A stretch of DNA of 64,000 nucleotides from Roseburia_D sp964388945 (lineage in GTDB: Bacteria; Bacillota; Clostridia; Lachnospirales; Lachnospiraceae), in NCBI GenBank assembly GCA_964388945.1, contig CAYMCM010000002.1, forward strand, positions 18,172-82,171, given 5' to 3'. The stretch's first letter is position 1. The number at the start of each line of letters is the position of its first letter. The notes below the pieces were generated by a model, which searched no databases, was not told the DNA's origin, and saw only the letters and a list, made by a program, of their open reading frames with translations. Positions 53,158-62,154 of this stretch are shown here, in pieces. Made by a program: the position numbers and the translations under genes.

Positions 53158-53175
53158 TTAGTTAGCGCAAACTAA
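53158..53175. promoter_or_regulatory. DtxR/MntR-like palindrome
   Basis: TTAGTTAGCGCAAACTAA is an 18-bp inverted repeat with one central mismatch pair. It resembles TTAGGNTAGNCTAACCTAA-like boxes of DtxR-family metal regulators in having TTAG/CTAA ends. It lies 30 bp before the start of the DUF4405-like gene, where a repressor would block its promoter. No DtxR-type gene is in the window. Confidence 0.45.
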
Positions 53176-53252
53176 CCAGATGATAACAGAAAACGTTAAG
53201 AAAGGCAAGAGAAATTTGACTGGAAATTCAGTCCAGATTTTTGTTACAGCAC

Positions 53253-54314
53253 TTATACGAAAGTCTGGGATATATCTGCTAAGCGGTATTCGCGTGGAGT
53301 CATGTGATATGCTTTTTTAAAACATTTATAAAAATGTGTGGTATTTGAAAATTGTAGTTGTTCCATGATTTCTGAAATCGAGGAAGTAGAATTACGCAAT
53401 AAATACGCAGCTTTTTTCATACAAAAAGTTTGACCATACTCAAAAAGACAGAGATTGGTGTATTTTTTGACAATCGTGTTGATGTAATTTCCACTATAAT
53501 GCAAGGCTTGTTCTAATTCAGAGCGTGTAATTCTTCCATCCGTATCTTCTAATAAATGGGTGATATGTGAGAATAGCAGGAAATCGTTATCACTTTCTAT
53601 ATGAATCTGTGTAAAATGAAAGTTTTTGGAATTAGCAAGATAGCCAAAAAGTTCTAAAAGCATCCCCTTGATTATATAAGTAGAACCTAATTGCGGAAAC
53701 ATAATTGCACGTAAAATATTATCAGTAAGGGTGTGAAGAACCCGATACCAGTCTTTGTTACCGATTGTAGGAAGAAAATCAAGATATTCTTTGGTATCAG
53801 TAGTTTCCAAGTTGGCGATCATAAAATTGAGCAGAGGATTTGCACCGGGTTGTTCATATTCCGGAAAATATACTTTTTGTTCGTCTACTGATAACTGTCT
53901 CACAAGTTCTTTAGATAATCCGATGCAAAGTACATTTGCACGGGAATGAAAGCTTTCTTTGTGGACAATATTTCGATTCATCAGGCAGCAGCTGCCGCTA
54001 TGCAAGGTATAATTTGTTTTTTCAATTTGTTGATGAATGTCTCCATCTAAAACGACTAAAAGTTCATAAAAATCATGGAGATGAGGAACTCTTGTGTTGA
54101 AATGTGAAATTTCAGCACCGTTTTGAAAATGATAGAAATTATTTTCAAGAGGAGAAACCATGAGAATGTTTGCATAATCTTTTTCGTTAGTGCCGCTACA
54201 GGTTTCTAAAGTAAACTGTATAGGTGCTAAAATTCTAAGATAAGAGCTGATTTCACTATTTGAATTTTCCTGCTTGATTATATTTTTTACAGTATAAGAT
54301 GTATTTTGCTGCAT
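53253..54314 (-). CDS. AraC-family regulator
   Basis: 353 residues: an N-terminal cupin-type sensor (about 60-150, with THNTRVPHLHDFYELLVVLD-like His/Glu cluster as HLHDFYELLVVLDGD) and a C-terminal AraC double helix-turn-helix ending FSNTTHFYKCFKKAYHMTPR. ATG at 54314 follows AGAGGG; the longer GTG start at 54338 is less likely. It diverges from the GPH symporter/GH2 operon and is the likely activator of it. Confidence 0.88.
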   Translation of the reverse strand: MQQNTSYTVKNIIKQENSNSEISSYLRILAPIQFTLETCSGTNEKDYANILMVSPLENNFYHFQNGAEISHFNTRVPHLHDFYELLVVLDGDIHQQIEKTNYTLHSGSCCLMNRNIVHKESFHSRANVLCIGLSKELVRQLSVDEQKVYFPEYEQPGANPLLNFMIANLETTDTKEYLDFLPTIGNKDWYRVLHTLTDNILRAIMFPQLGSTYIIKGMLLELFGYLANSKNFHFTQIHIESDNDFLLFSHITHLLEDTDGRITRSELEQALHYSGNYINTIVKKYTNLCLFEYGQTFCMKKAAYLLRNSTSSISEIMEQLQFSNTTHFYKCFKKAYHMTPREYRLADISQTFV

Positions 54315-54483
54315 TATTGTACCCTCTGTGAAATTCACGAATATGATAAAAGTTTTTTTGGATTATAACATATTTGACATATCATTGTGAAGTAAAATTT
54401 ATTACGATAAGAGCATACAGCTGCTTTGTCTATGGGGCAACATGAAAAGCAGAATAACTGTTGAAAAGGAGGTTGCACAAGCA

Positions 54484-55875
54484 ATGAAGGAAAAAGAAAC
54501 AAAATATTTGAAATGGTACCAAAAAATTGCATATGGTTCAGGGGATCTGGCATCTAATACCAGTTACGGATTAGTATCTAGTTTTGTCTTATTATATCTT
54601 TCAGATACAATGGGACTCAGTACAGGAATTATTGGAACACTTATGCTGCTGTCAAAGGTGTTGGACGGAATTTCAGACGTTATATTTGGCAATTTGATCG
54701 ACCGTACAAAATCAAAACTGGGAAAAGCAAGACCGTGGATGTTATATGCGCAATTAGGAGTTTCATTGTGTCTGATTTTATTATTTTCTATTCCAAAAGG
54801 TATAGGTGAGACAGCACAATATGCATATTTCTTTGTATTCTATACAGCGTTGAATGCAGTTTTTTATACAGCGAATGGAATTGCGTATTCTGCATTATCT
54901 GCCTTGATCACAAGAAATAAAAATGAACGTGTACAGTTAGGCTCTATTCGTTTTATGTTTGCTGTAGTAACCAATATTGTTATGGGATTTTCTGTAACAA
55001 ATGGAGTGGCAGCATTTGGTGGTGGTGCAGCAGGATGGCGAATGGTTGCTATTATCTGTGCAGTGATAGGACTTGTGGTAAATACGATAAGTTGTCTCTG
55101 TGTAAAAGAGCTTCCGGAAGAAAACGTTGTTGCCGAGAAGGTTGAAAAGCGGGATGATAAGGTAGGATTTGGTCAGTCCATAAAGCTTTTACTTAGCAAT
55201 AAATATTACATATTGATTGTTGCAATTTATGTTGTTTACTATTTTATGAGCAATCTGACAACAGGTTCAGCAATCTACTTTATGGAAAATGTATTGGGAG
55301 ATGGTTCATTACTTGGAATGTTTTCTATGATGAAAATGTTTCCGGTTATTATTGCACTTGTTTTTACACCGGTTTTGGTGAAAAAAACCGGAAGCATGCA
55401 AAAGGTAAATTTTTGGGGATATTTGATTAGCGATATACTTGGAATTTTCCTGATTTATTTTGCATTGCAAAAGAATTTATCTATGATGCTTTTATTTATG
55501 TTTTTAAAAGGTGTATTTGCTGGAACATTAACCGGAACATTGAATGCGCTGATCGCAGAAATTAGTGGTTATACATTGCGTACAAAAGGTGTGCGGATCG
55601 ATGGTATGATGTTTAGCTGTTCATCTCTTGGAGTAAAAGTTGGAGGTGGTATTGGAACAGCGGCTGTAGGCTGGCTTTTGGAAGCTGGCGGATATGTTGG
55701 CAGTGCTGTCGAGCAGACGGAAGGTGCTATAAATATGATCTTTAATCTGTATATTACATTTCCGGTAATTCTTGGGATTGTGATTACTATTTTATTAGCA
55801 TTTTTGAGTGTAGAAAAAGAAAATAAAAAGATTGATATGGAAAGAGGAAGTAAAAATGCAATGTCGGACATTTAA
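54484..55875 (+). CDS. GPH-family sugar:cation symporter
   Basis: 463 residues, 12 membrane segments, MFS/GPH family (MelB, XynP, UidB relatives). It begins YQKIAYGSGDLASNTSYGL; the conserved loop FGNLIDRTKSKLGKARPWM is the GPH signature. It imports a glycoside together with a cation. AAGGAGG lies before the ATG at 54484. The next gene, a GH2 enzyme, overlaps its end by 20 bp and probably cleaves the imported sugar. Confidence 0.92.
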   Translation: MKEKETKYLKWYQKIAYGSGDLASNTSYGLVSSFVLLYLSDTMGLSTGIIGTLMLLSKVLDGISDVIFGNLIDRTKSKLGKARPWMLYAQLGVSLCLILLFSIPKGIGETAQYAYFFVFYTALNAVFYTANGIAYSALSALITRNKNERVQLGSIRFMFAVVTNIVMGFSVTNGVAAFGGGAAGWRMVAIICAVIGLVVNTISCLCVKELPEENVVAEKVEKRDDKVGFGQSIKLLLSNKYYILIVAIYVVYYFMSNLTTGSAIYFMENVLGDGSLLGMFSMMKMFPVIIALVFTPVLVKKTGSMQKVNFWGYLISDILGIFLIYFALQKNLSMMLLFMFLKGVFAGTLTGTLNALIAEISGYTLRTKGVRIDGMMFSCSSLGVKVGGGIGTAAVGWLLEAGGYVGSAVEQTEGAINMIFNLYITFPVILGIVITILLAFLSVEKENKKIDMERGSKNAMSDI

Positions 55876-58309
55876 TGAGGGATGGACATTTGAGAAAGCA
55901 GATACAGATTCGCAATTAAAGGCTTTTAACGGAGCAAAGGAAGCTTTACAGGTTACTTTACCCTATGATGCCATGATTCGTGAAAAAAGAGAGAAGAATT
56001 GTCCGTCCGGAGCACAGAGCGGATTTTATCCGGGTGGAAATTATATTTATGAAAAAGTTTTTTTTGTTTCGAACGATTGGAAAAATCAGGATGTATATTT
56101 AGAATTTGAAGGAATTTATGGAAATACCAGGATTTGGATAAATGGAGCACTCGCGGCAACAAACAAAAATGGTTATATTGGATTTTGTGTAGACTTAAAA
56201 CCATGGCTGTTATATGGGCAGGACAATATAATAAAAATTGACGTGGATAACAGTTGTCAGCCAAATAGTCGTTGGTATACGGGATCGGGAATATACAGAA
56301 ATGTTAATCTTTTGATTGGAACAGATGTATATGTGCCGAAAGATAAGCTGAGGATTACGACGTTATCTGTCCGGGATGAAGTTGCAGTAGTAGAAGTATG
56401 TGCTGAAATGAAAAATATCACCGGGGCAGGAATAGAGGCAGAATGTCTGATTGAGCTTTGCCGAAATGGAAAAGTTGTGTCGAAAGAAAAGCAAAAGGTT
56501 GTATTTATGCAAAATCAGGCAGAGACATTGAGATTGCAGATACCGATTTTTAAACCTGAAAAATGGAGTCTGGAATTCCCCAATTTATATGAATGCCGGA
56601 TTCAGACGAGCATAGAAAATAAACTCTGTGATGTTGCTGTGTCACGATTTGGAATCCGAACTTTAGCCTTAGATACAGTCGGAGGTTTTCAAATTAATGG
56701 GAAAACAGTCAAACTTAAAGGTGCCTGCATACATCATGATAATGGAATTATCGGGGCGGAAACATTTTATGAAACAGAATGGTATCGTTGTAAGCGGTTG
56801 AAGGAAGCAGGTTTTAATGCGATTAGAAGCGCACACCATCCGATGAGCAGGGCTATGCTGGATGCCTGTGACAGCTTAGGAATGCTGGTTATGGATGAAT
56901 TGGCTGATATGTGGAACAGACACAAAAATCCATATGACTATGCCGATCTGTTTTGTGAGGAGGCAGAACAATGGATTATACATATGGTGGCTAAGGATTA
57001 TAATCATCCATCGGTCATTATGTATTCGATAGGAAATGAAATTCAGGAAGCAGGTACAAAACAAGGCTCACAGATAAACCGGTTTTTATGTAATAAAGTT
57101 CATGAATTGGATACTACAAGATATACGACTAATGCGTTAAATGGATTAAATTGTGCAGGAAAACGTCTTAAAGTGATCATGAAAGATGTGGCAGAGCATT
57201 TCAGTGTGAATACGCAGAGCGGTGGAAGTGGTGGTGGAAGTAATGCCTTGAATAGTTTTATGAGTCTTATGAGTGGGGAAAGGGGCGAATTTTTTGCAAA
57301 ACATCCGCTTGTGACAGAGGCATTAGAAGAATGTGCTCAAAGCTGTGACATTACGGGGCTTAATTATTTAAGTGGAAGATATCTTCTGGAGCATGAACTG
57401 CATCCGGGGAAAACAGTTTTGGGCACGGAAACATATCCTGCGGATATAGAAAATTTGTGGACATTAGTAGAAGTGAACCCTCATGTAATTGGAGATTTTA
57501 CATGGGCAGGATATGATTATATTGGTGAAGCAGGTGTGGGAATTTTTCACTATGATGGAAAAGAGAATTTTTCAAGTATTTATCCGGAGCGTCTGGGATA
57601 TATTGGCGATATCGATTTGATCGGAAATCGCAGACCTGTCAGTTTCTTTAGGGAAATCGTATTTGGATTGACGAATCAGCCATTTATCGCAGTAGAGCGG
57701 ATGGAACATACAGGAAAAAAATCCAGTAAGACGGCATGGATGTTTAAAGATAATATCAGCAGTTGGACATGGCATGGATATGAGAATGAGACTGCAATAG
57801 TAGATGTGTATTCGTCAGGAGAGGAAGTGGAACTTTTCCTAAATGGAGCTTCTCTTGGCAAAAAGGCGGCAGGAAAAGAAAATCATTTTACTGCAGTGTA
57901 TGAAGTGCCATACTTACCGGGAACTCTTTGTGCAGTTGCATATTCTTCTGGAGAAAAGATTGGCGAGTACCAAATCAGCACAGCAAAAGAAGTACGGAAA
58001 TTACATATGGAAAAGGTTACAGAAAACGAGCGGGATATAGCATATGTGAAAGTACGGTTAGAAGATGAGAGTGGATTACTGAATGCCCAGGAAAAGAAGG
58101 AAGTTCATGTCCAGATAACAGGAAATGGGAAACTTGAGGGATTTGGCACGGCAGCACCGTCAAGCGAAGAAGATTATTTTGCAGATACGGTAACTACATA
58201 TGATGGATACGCAATGGTAGCAGTGCGTCTGAATGCCTTAAATAGAAAAGAGCCTGTATCTGTCAAATGTTGGGCAGATGGCTGTGAAGAAACAGAAATT
58301 TTGATTTGA
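55856..58309 (+). CDS. GH2 beta-galactosidase/beta-glucuronidase-type enzyme
   Basis: 817 residues: sugar-binding jelly roll, immunoglobulin-like domain, then a TIM barrel with acid/base Glu in MYSIGNEIQEAG and nucleophile Glu in LGTETYPADI, plus C-terminal beta domains. An unusual Gly/Ser-rich stretch (QSGGSGGGSNALN) in the barrel marks an insertion. The exact substrate (beta-galactoside or beta-glucuronide) cannot be decided; the key NxK motif of glucuronidases is not evident. Cytoplasmic. GAGGAAG before the ATG at 55856. Confidence 0.88.
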   Translation: MQCRTFNEGWTFEKADTDSQLKAFNGAKEALQVTLPYDAMIREKREKNCPSGAQSGFYPGGNYIYEKVFFVSNDWKNQDVYLEFEGIYGNTRIWINGALAATNKNGYIGFCVDLKPWLLYGQDNIIKIDVDNSCQPNSRWYTGSGIYRNVNLLIGTDVYVPKDKLRITTLSVRDEVAVVEVCAEMKNITGAGIEAECLIELCRNGKVVSKEKQKVVFMQNQAETLRLQIPIFKPEKWSLEFPNLYECRIQTSIENKLCDVAVSRFGIRTLALDTVGGFQINGKTVKLKGACIHHDNGIIGAETFYETEWYRCKRLKEAGFNAIRSAHHPMSRAMLDACDSLGMLVMDELADMWNRHKNPYDYADLFCEEAEQWIIHMVAKDYNHPSVIMYSIGNEIQEAGTKQGSQINRFLCNKVHELDTTRYTTNALNGLNCAGKRLKVIMKDVAEHFSVNTQSGGSGGGSNALNSFMSLMSGERGEFFAKHPLVTEALEECAQSCDITGLNYLSGRYLLEHELHPGKTVLGTETYPADIENLWTLVEVNPHVIGDFTWAGYDYIGEAGVGIFHYDGKENFSSIYPERLGYIGDIDLIGNRRPVSFFREIVFGLTNQPFIAVERMEHTGKKSSKTAWMFKDNISSWTWHGYENETAIVDVYSSGEEVELFLNGASLGKKAAGKENHFTAVYEVPYLPGTLCAVAYSSGEKIGEYQISTAKEVRKLHMEKVTENERDIAYVKVRLEDESGLLNAQEKKEVHVQITGNGKLEGFGTAAPSSEEDYFADTVTTYDGYAMVAVRLNALNRKEPVSVKCWADGCEETEILI

Positions 58310-58333
58310 AAAAATAGAAATTGATTGTTGAGT

Positions 58334-58369
58334 AACATCCGGCTAAAAAACAGTCGGGTGTTATTTTTT
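58334..58369 (+). terminator. Terminator after the GH2 gene
   Basis: AACATCCGGC pairs with GTCGGGTGTT (two wobble pairs) around loop TAAAAAACA, followed by ATTTTTTA. Confidence 0.8.
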
Positions 58370-58435
58370 ATATTTTGCCCCTGTTGTTTGAGCAAAATAT
58401 TAGGTATAATATAAGGCAACCAAACTATAAGTGCC

Positions 58436-58525
58436 AGAGAAAAAATACTTAGAGAAATTGGTTATGCAGAAATACTTGTGAAAGTTGGAGCAGCCAGTAA
58501 TCTGAAATATATGTTGAAGAAGTAG
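58436..58525 (+). other. Unidentified coding fragment without start
   Basis: An open frame that starts without ATG reads REKILREIGYAEILVKVGAA and nine more residues to a stop at 58523-58525. The sequence has the look of a protein C-terminus (amphipathic, ends YMLKK), but I do not recognise it. It lies between the GH2 terminator and another gene fragment, so it may be debris from a deleted gene. Confidence 0.3.
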
Positions 58526-58572
58526 CAATAAAAACAGGATGTATAATGAAAAATTGTGACAGGAGACACAGT

Positions 58573-58752
58573 ATGACAAGAGTGTATTTCGTGCGTCACG
58601 CACAGCCGGAACATGATTGGAAAGAAGACAGAACAAGACCTTTGACGGAAGAAGGCAAGGTGGAGAATCTATTGCCATGGTTCAAGGACGTAATATGGAG
58701 TGATGGAAGCAGAAATGTATTGCTTATGTGCGTACAAATTGGTATAATATAA
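58573..58752 (+). pseudogene. Truncated histidine-phosphatase gene
   Basis: From the ATG at 58573 (AGGAGACACAG upstream) it begins TRVYFVRHAQPEHDWKEDR then TRPLTEEGK, the N-terminus of a phosphoglycerate-mutase-like histidine phosphatase with the RHA phospho-His motif. After about 30 residues similarity ends and the frame stops at 58752, inside the promoter of the following toxin-antitoxin pair; such proteins have about 180-200 residues. The tail LLPWFKDVIWSDGS could derive from another gene. Confidence 0.7.
58720..58748 (+). promoter_or_regulatory. Promoter of the second toxin-antitoxin pair
   Basis: TTGCTT (58720-58725), 17-bp spacer, TATAAT (58743-58748). It lies within the tail of the histidine-phosphatase fragment and about 46 bp before the antitoxin ATG, which has AAGGAGTG as ribosome site. 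Confidence 0.75.
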
Positions 58753-58794
58753 ATACAAAAAGAGAAACTATCTCTCAGGAAGGAGTGTTTTACT

Positions 58795-59103
58795 ATGGCA
58801 GCAAAATCAGCAAATTTGTACGCAAGAATAGAGCCGGAGGTAAAAGAACAGGCAGAAAGTATTTTGTCAGCACTTGGTATTCCGGCATCCAATGCAATCA
58901 ATATGTTTTACAAGCAGATTATTTTAAATAGAGGACTTCCGTTTGAGGTAAAGATACCTTCGTCAAGACCTGTCAGTGTGGCAGAAATGACACAGGCAGA
59001 ATTAGACGCAGAACTGGAGAGAGGATTTGAGGATATGGAAGCAGGAAGAACAAAGCCGGCAAGACAGGCATTTGCGGATATTCGTAAGGATTACGGTATA
59101 TGA
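58795..59103 (+). CDS. RelB/DinJ-family antitoxin
   Basis: 102 residues: ribbon-helix-helix start AAKSANLYARIEPEVKEQAE and ILSALGIPASNAINMFYKQI, the core motif of RelB/DinJ. The acidic C-terminus holds the toxin. It overlaps the toxin gene by 4 bp (ATGA). Related to the antitoxin at 3607 but not its close copy. Confidence 0.92.
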   Translation: MAAKSANLYARIEPEVKEQAESILSALGIPASNAINMFYKQIILNRGLPFEVKIPSSRPVSVAEMTQAELDAELERGFEDMEAGRTKPARQAFADIRKDYGI

Positions 59104-59450
59104 TTTATGAAGTAATTACGACAAAACAGGCGGACAGCGATTTAAGAGGAATATACGAATATATAGCCTTTGAATTGCTGTCACCGGAAAATGCCGCAGG
59201 ACAGCTTGCCAGACTTGAGCAGAGTATGCTGAAACTGGAAACATTTCCAGAAAAATTCAGGGTATACGAAAAAGAAACCTGGCATGGCAGAGGATTGAGG
59301 GTGATGCCTGTTGACAATTATCTGGTGTTTTATATTCCGGATAAGGATACTAAGATTGTAACCGTTCTTCGTGTTATGTATGCAGGAAGAGATGTTGACA
59401 GACAACTGAATGAGAATAAGAAAATACTTCAACCGCCAGCTTCGGTATAA
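59100..59450 (+). CDS. RelE/ParE-family toxin
   Basis: 116 residues: YEVITTKQADSDLRGIYEYI start, then EKFRVYEKETWHGRGLRVMP and a C-terminal VLRVMYAGRDVDRQL, the beta-hairpin and basic residues of RelE/ParE toxins. RelE types cut mRNA on the ribosome while ParE types poison gyrase; the helical insertion YIAFELLSPENAAGQLARLE and the RVMYAGRD end fit the ParE-like branch better. Complete, with its antitoxin directly before and a terminator after. Confidence 0.9.
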   Translation: MIYEVITTKQADSDLRGIYEYIAFELLSPENAAGQLARLEQSMLKLETFPEKFRVYEKETWHGRGLRVMPVDNYLVFYIPDKDTKIVTVLRVMYAGRDVDRQLNENKKILQPPASV

Positions 59451-59498
59451 TCTTTAGTAGTGTATTTATTTAGCAGCATAATTAATTATACCATGAAT

Positions 59499-59526
59499 AG
59501 CAGGTTCTTCGGATCCTGCTTTTCTG
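59499..59526 (+). terminator. Terminator of the toxin-antitoxin pair
   Basis: AGCAGG pairs with CCTGCT, followed by TTTCTGTTTTT. It is a short stem but well placed 48 bp after the toxin stop. Confidence 0.6.
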
Positions 59527-59688
59527 TTTTTACGCAAAAAGAGGAGCGATTGCAGTGTGCATGATTGGTGTCCTCACCATCACAAGGCTCAAGTGCCGGA
59601 TAGGAACGGCAAAAAATTTTGCCCCTGTTTCCGTAGTGAAATATCAGATATAATAGAAAAATAAATTGAAATTTGGTGGGTGAGATTT

Positions 59689-60987
59689 ATGGTGAGAATG
59701 GAAATAGCGCTCATTCTTATTATGGCGTTTGTGGCATATATGTATTTTAGTGCGGAGAAGAAGCGTACTATGCTGCATAAGACATTTTCTGTACTTTTGA
59801 TCGTTGTGATCATACATCTGATTTTTGATGCCGTAACAATTTATACAGTAAATCATTTAGAGACAGTACCAGAGTTATGGAATGATGTTTTCCATCGTAT
59901 CTTTGTAGGAAGCATGGCATTTGTGCTGTATCTTTTCTATCAATATATTGCGATTTTAGTGGAAGAGGAGACAGGCAAACCGAGAAGAGCGGATCTGGCA
60001 GCAAGACTATTCTTTTTTATAGCAGAGATCAGTGTTTTAGTATTACCGATCCATTATACCGAAACAACGATGGGAAATTATTCGGATGGAAGCTATGCAT
60101 ATGTCAGTTATGCAAGCGTTGCGTTTTATCTTCTTTTATGTGCCGGTCTGTTATTTGGAAACTGGAAGCAGATTCACAAAAAAAAGAAATTTGCGATCGG
60201 TGCGGCTTTGATATGTGAATTTACCGTCTGTGCATTGCAGGGAATCAATCCAACATGGCTGATCAGCGGCATGGGAATTACACTTATGACCATGGCATTT
60301 TATCTTACATTGGAAAATCCGGATATTGTAAGGGCGGAGCTTACCGAACAGAAAATGTCCATGCTCTATCTGAAAAGTCAGGTAAATCCGCATTTTTTGT
60401 ACAATACTATCGATACGATCCGCATTCAGGCGGAGCTTAACGGAGATAAAAAGGTCGCAGATCTTCTGATGAAGCTGGTAGATTTCTTTCGTCTCAGCGT
60501 GAAAGTGAATCAGTCAATGGTAACACTGGATGACGAATTAGAACTTTTGGAAGCATATATGGATCTGATGTGTTATCGTTATCCGAAGCTTGTGTGCAAT
60601 TACGACATAGATCCGGAACTTGGCGGAGAGAGCGTTCCGAACTTTATTTTACAGCCTCTGGTGGAAAACAGCCTGCTGCATGGACTGAAAAATAAGGGGT
60701 ATCAGGGAGAGCTTACGATTTCGGTACACAGGACAAACGAAGGAATGGAGATTGGCATTAAAGACAGCGGAAGTGGTTTTGTTGAGGGAAAGAAAACAGA
60801 GATCGATGACATGCTTTTGTATTATGACAGACAGGAAGCAAAATTGGAAGGAAACAGCATTGGAATATTAAATGTACAAAAGCGGATTAAACTTTTATGC
60901 GGAAGAGAGTATGGTCTGTCATATACGGAAAATGAAAATGGCGGAGTTACGGCGCATTTGACGCTTCCGACAAAGGAGAATGCATAG
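59689..60987 (+). CDS. Seven-span sensor histidine kinase (YesM/LytS class)
   Basis: 432 residues. About seven membrane segments in the first 215 residues without an external sensor domain, then a coiled linker and a HisKA_7TM-free His kinase module: phospho-His in SQVNPHFLYNTIDTIR, N-box QPLVENSLLHGL and G-box KDSGSGF. The linker TLENPDIVRAELTEQK resembles that of membrane-bound GGDEF proteins of the same bacterial group. GGTGGGTGAG lies before the ATG at 59689. Next gene, directly adjacent, is its response regulator. Confidence 0.9.
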   Translation: MVRMEIALILIMAFVAYMYFSAEKKRTMLHKTFSVLLIVVIIHLIFDAVTIYTVNHLETVPELWNDVFHRIFVGSMAFVLYLFYQYIAILVEEETGKPRRADLAARLFFFIAEISVLVLPIHYTETTMGNYSDGSYAYVSYASVAFYLLLCAGLLFGNWKQIHKKKKFAIGAALICEFTVCALQGINPTWLISGMGITLMTMAFYLTLENPDIVRAELTEQKMSMLYLKSQVNPHFLYNTIDTIRIQAELNGDKKVADLLMKLVDFFRLSVKVNQSMVTLDDELELLEAYMDLMCYRYPKLVCNYDIDPELGGESVPNFILQPLVENSLLHGLKNKGYQGELTISVHRTNEGMEIGIKDSGSGFVEGKKTEIDDMLLYYDRQEAKLEGNSIGILNVQKRIKLLCGREYGLSYTENENGGVTAHLTLPTKENA

Positions 60988-61722
60988 ATGAAGAGATTAA
61001 AGGTACTTTTGGTGGATGATGAGATCATGATAAGAGAGGGATTTAAGAAACTCTTCGACTGGGAAAATCATGATTGTGAGGTTGTAGGCGAGGCGGCAGA
61101 TGGGATGGAGGCACTGACGAAGATTGACGCATTGATACCGGACATTGTGATCATGGATATCAATATTCCAATCATGAATGGACTCAAGGTGATTCAGATG
61201 AGCCGGATGAAATATCCGGATATGGCATTTGTGATCGTATCGGGGTATGATGATTTTTCCTATTGCCGCGAGGCACTTAGAATGCAGATCACAGATTATA
61301 TTTTAAAACCGGTCAATTATGATGAATTTGGATCTTGTATTGATAAGTTAAGGATATCCATGTTTGACAGCAGGATAAAAGGTAAGGCTGAGGTATTGGA
61401 GGAACAGCCGATTATGGGAATTGTACGTTTCTTACAGGAACATTTAGAAGAGGAGATCAGCTTAAATGTTCTGGCAGAAAAATTCCACTTAAGCGCACAG
61501 TATATCAGTCAGTTATTTAAAAATGAAATAGGTGTAAATTTTCTTGCTTATCTGACCACTATCCGCATGGAACAGGCAAAGAAGCTGCTTATTTCCACAT
61601 CACTGCCCATTGCGGAAATATCAGAAAAGTCCGGTTATGCAGATTATCGTGTATTCACAAAGGTATTTAAGAAAGCAGAGGGCGTTACACCATCACAGTA
61701 TAGACGTGATTTTATGGAATAA
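60988..61722 (+). CDS. YesN-like response regulator with AraC-type DNA-binding domain
   Basis: 244 residues: receiver (1-120) with D10/D11 pocket, phospho-acceptor Asp in PDIVIMDINIPIMNG and conserved Lys in YILKPVNYDE; short linker; AraC double helix-turn-helix (about 140-240) with LAEKFHLSAQYISQLFKNE and SGYADYRVFTKVFKKAEGVTP. The start codon directly follows the kinase stop. It probably drives sugar- or surface-related genes; adjacent candidates are the ABC operon downstream. Confidence 0.93.
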   Translation: MKRLKVLLVDDEIMIREGFKKLFDWENHDCEVVGEAADGMEALTKIDALIPDIVIMDINIPIMNGLKVIQMSRMKYPDMAFVIVSGYDDFSYCREALRMQITDYILKPVNYDEFGSCIDKLRISMFDSRIKGKAEVLEEQPIMGIVRFLQEHLEEEISLNVLAEKFHLSAQYISQLFKNEIGVNFLAYLTTIRMEQAKKLLISTSLPIAEISEKSGYADYRVFTKVFKKAEGVTPSQYRRDFME

Positions 61723-61862
61723 GAGGAAAGTGAGAGCAAATATATAAAATAGACACATTTTCCTGCAAAACATGACTATTTAAAAACTGTATGAAAAAGT
61801 AAAATATAATCAGGATAAAGGTTTCACCAAAATAATAACAGGAAAGAATGAGGATAAATGTC

Positions 61863-62153
61863 ATGAGGGAATTTGTAGCTGCCGCATTGCCCTTAGTCCT
61901 TGCAGCTGCCGCAGTTGCAATTATTTGTGCAGGAATGGATAAAAAAGGCTCCACAGAAAAAGAGAAGAAAACGGAGCAGTACATAGCAGCAGGTGCAGGA
62001 CTGGGGATTTTAGGTGCTCTGGCATTAGATCTTTGCGGGTTATGGAGTAATGCATTTGTTTTTGCAGTATACCCTTTGTGGGGTATGGCATTTGCAACCA
62101 TGCTCAGCAGCAGGAATGACAAGAAAGCAGAGGAAAAAGGAGAGGATAAGTAA
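61863..62153 (+). CDS. Small membrane protein, unknown
   Basis: 96 residues from ATG 61863 (GAGGAT upstream; an in-frame ATG at 61848 is also possible). Membrane segments at about 5-24, 42-60 and 66-82, with a charged loop (DKKGSTEKEKKTEQ) and a basic-acidic tail. I do not recognise the family. It is 1 bp before an ABC ATPase gene, so it is probably a third component or regulator of that transporter. Confidence 0.65.
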   Translation: MREFVAAALPLVLAAAAVAIICAGMDKKGSTEKEKKTEQYIAAGAGLGILGALALDLCGLWSNAFVFAVYPLWGMAFATMLSSRNDKKAEEKGEDK

Positions 62154-62154
62154 G

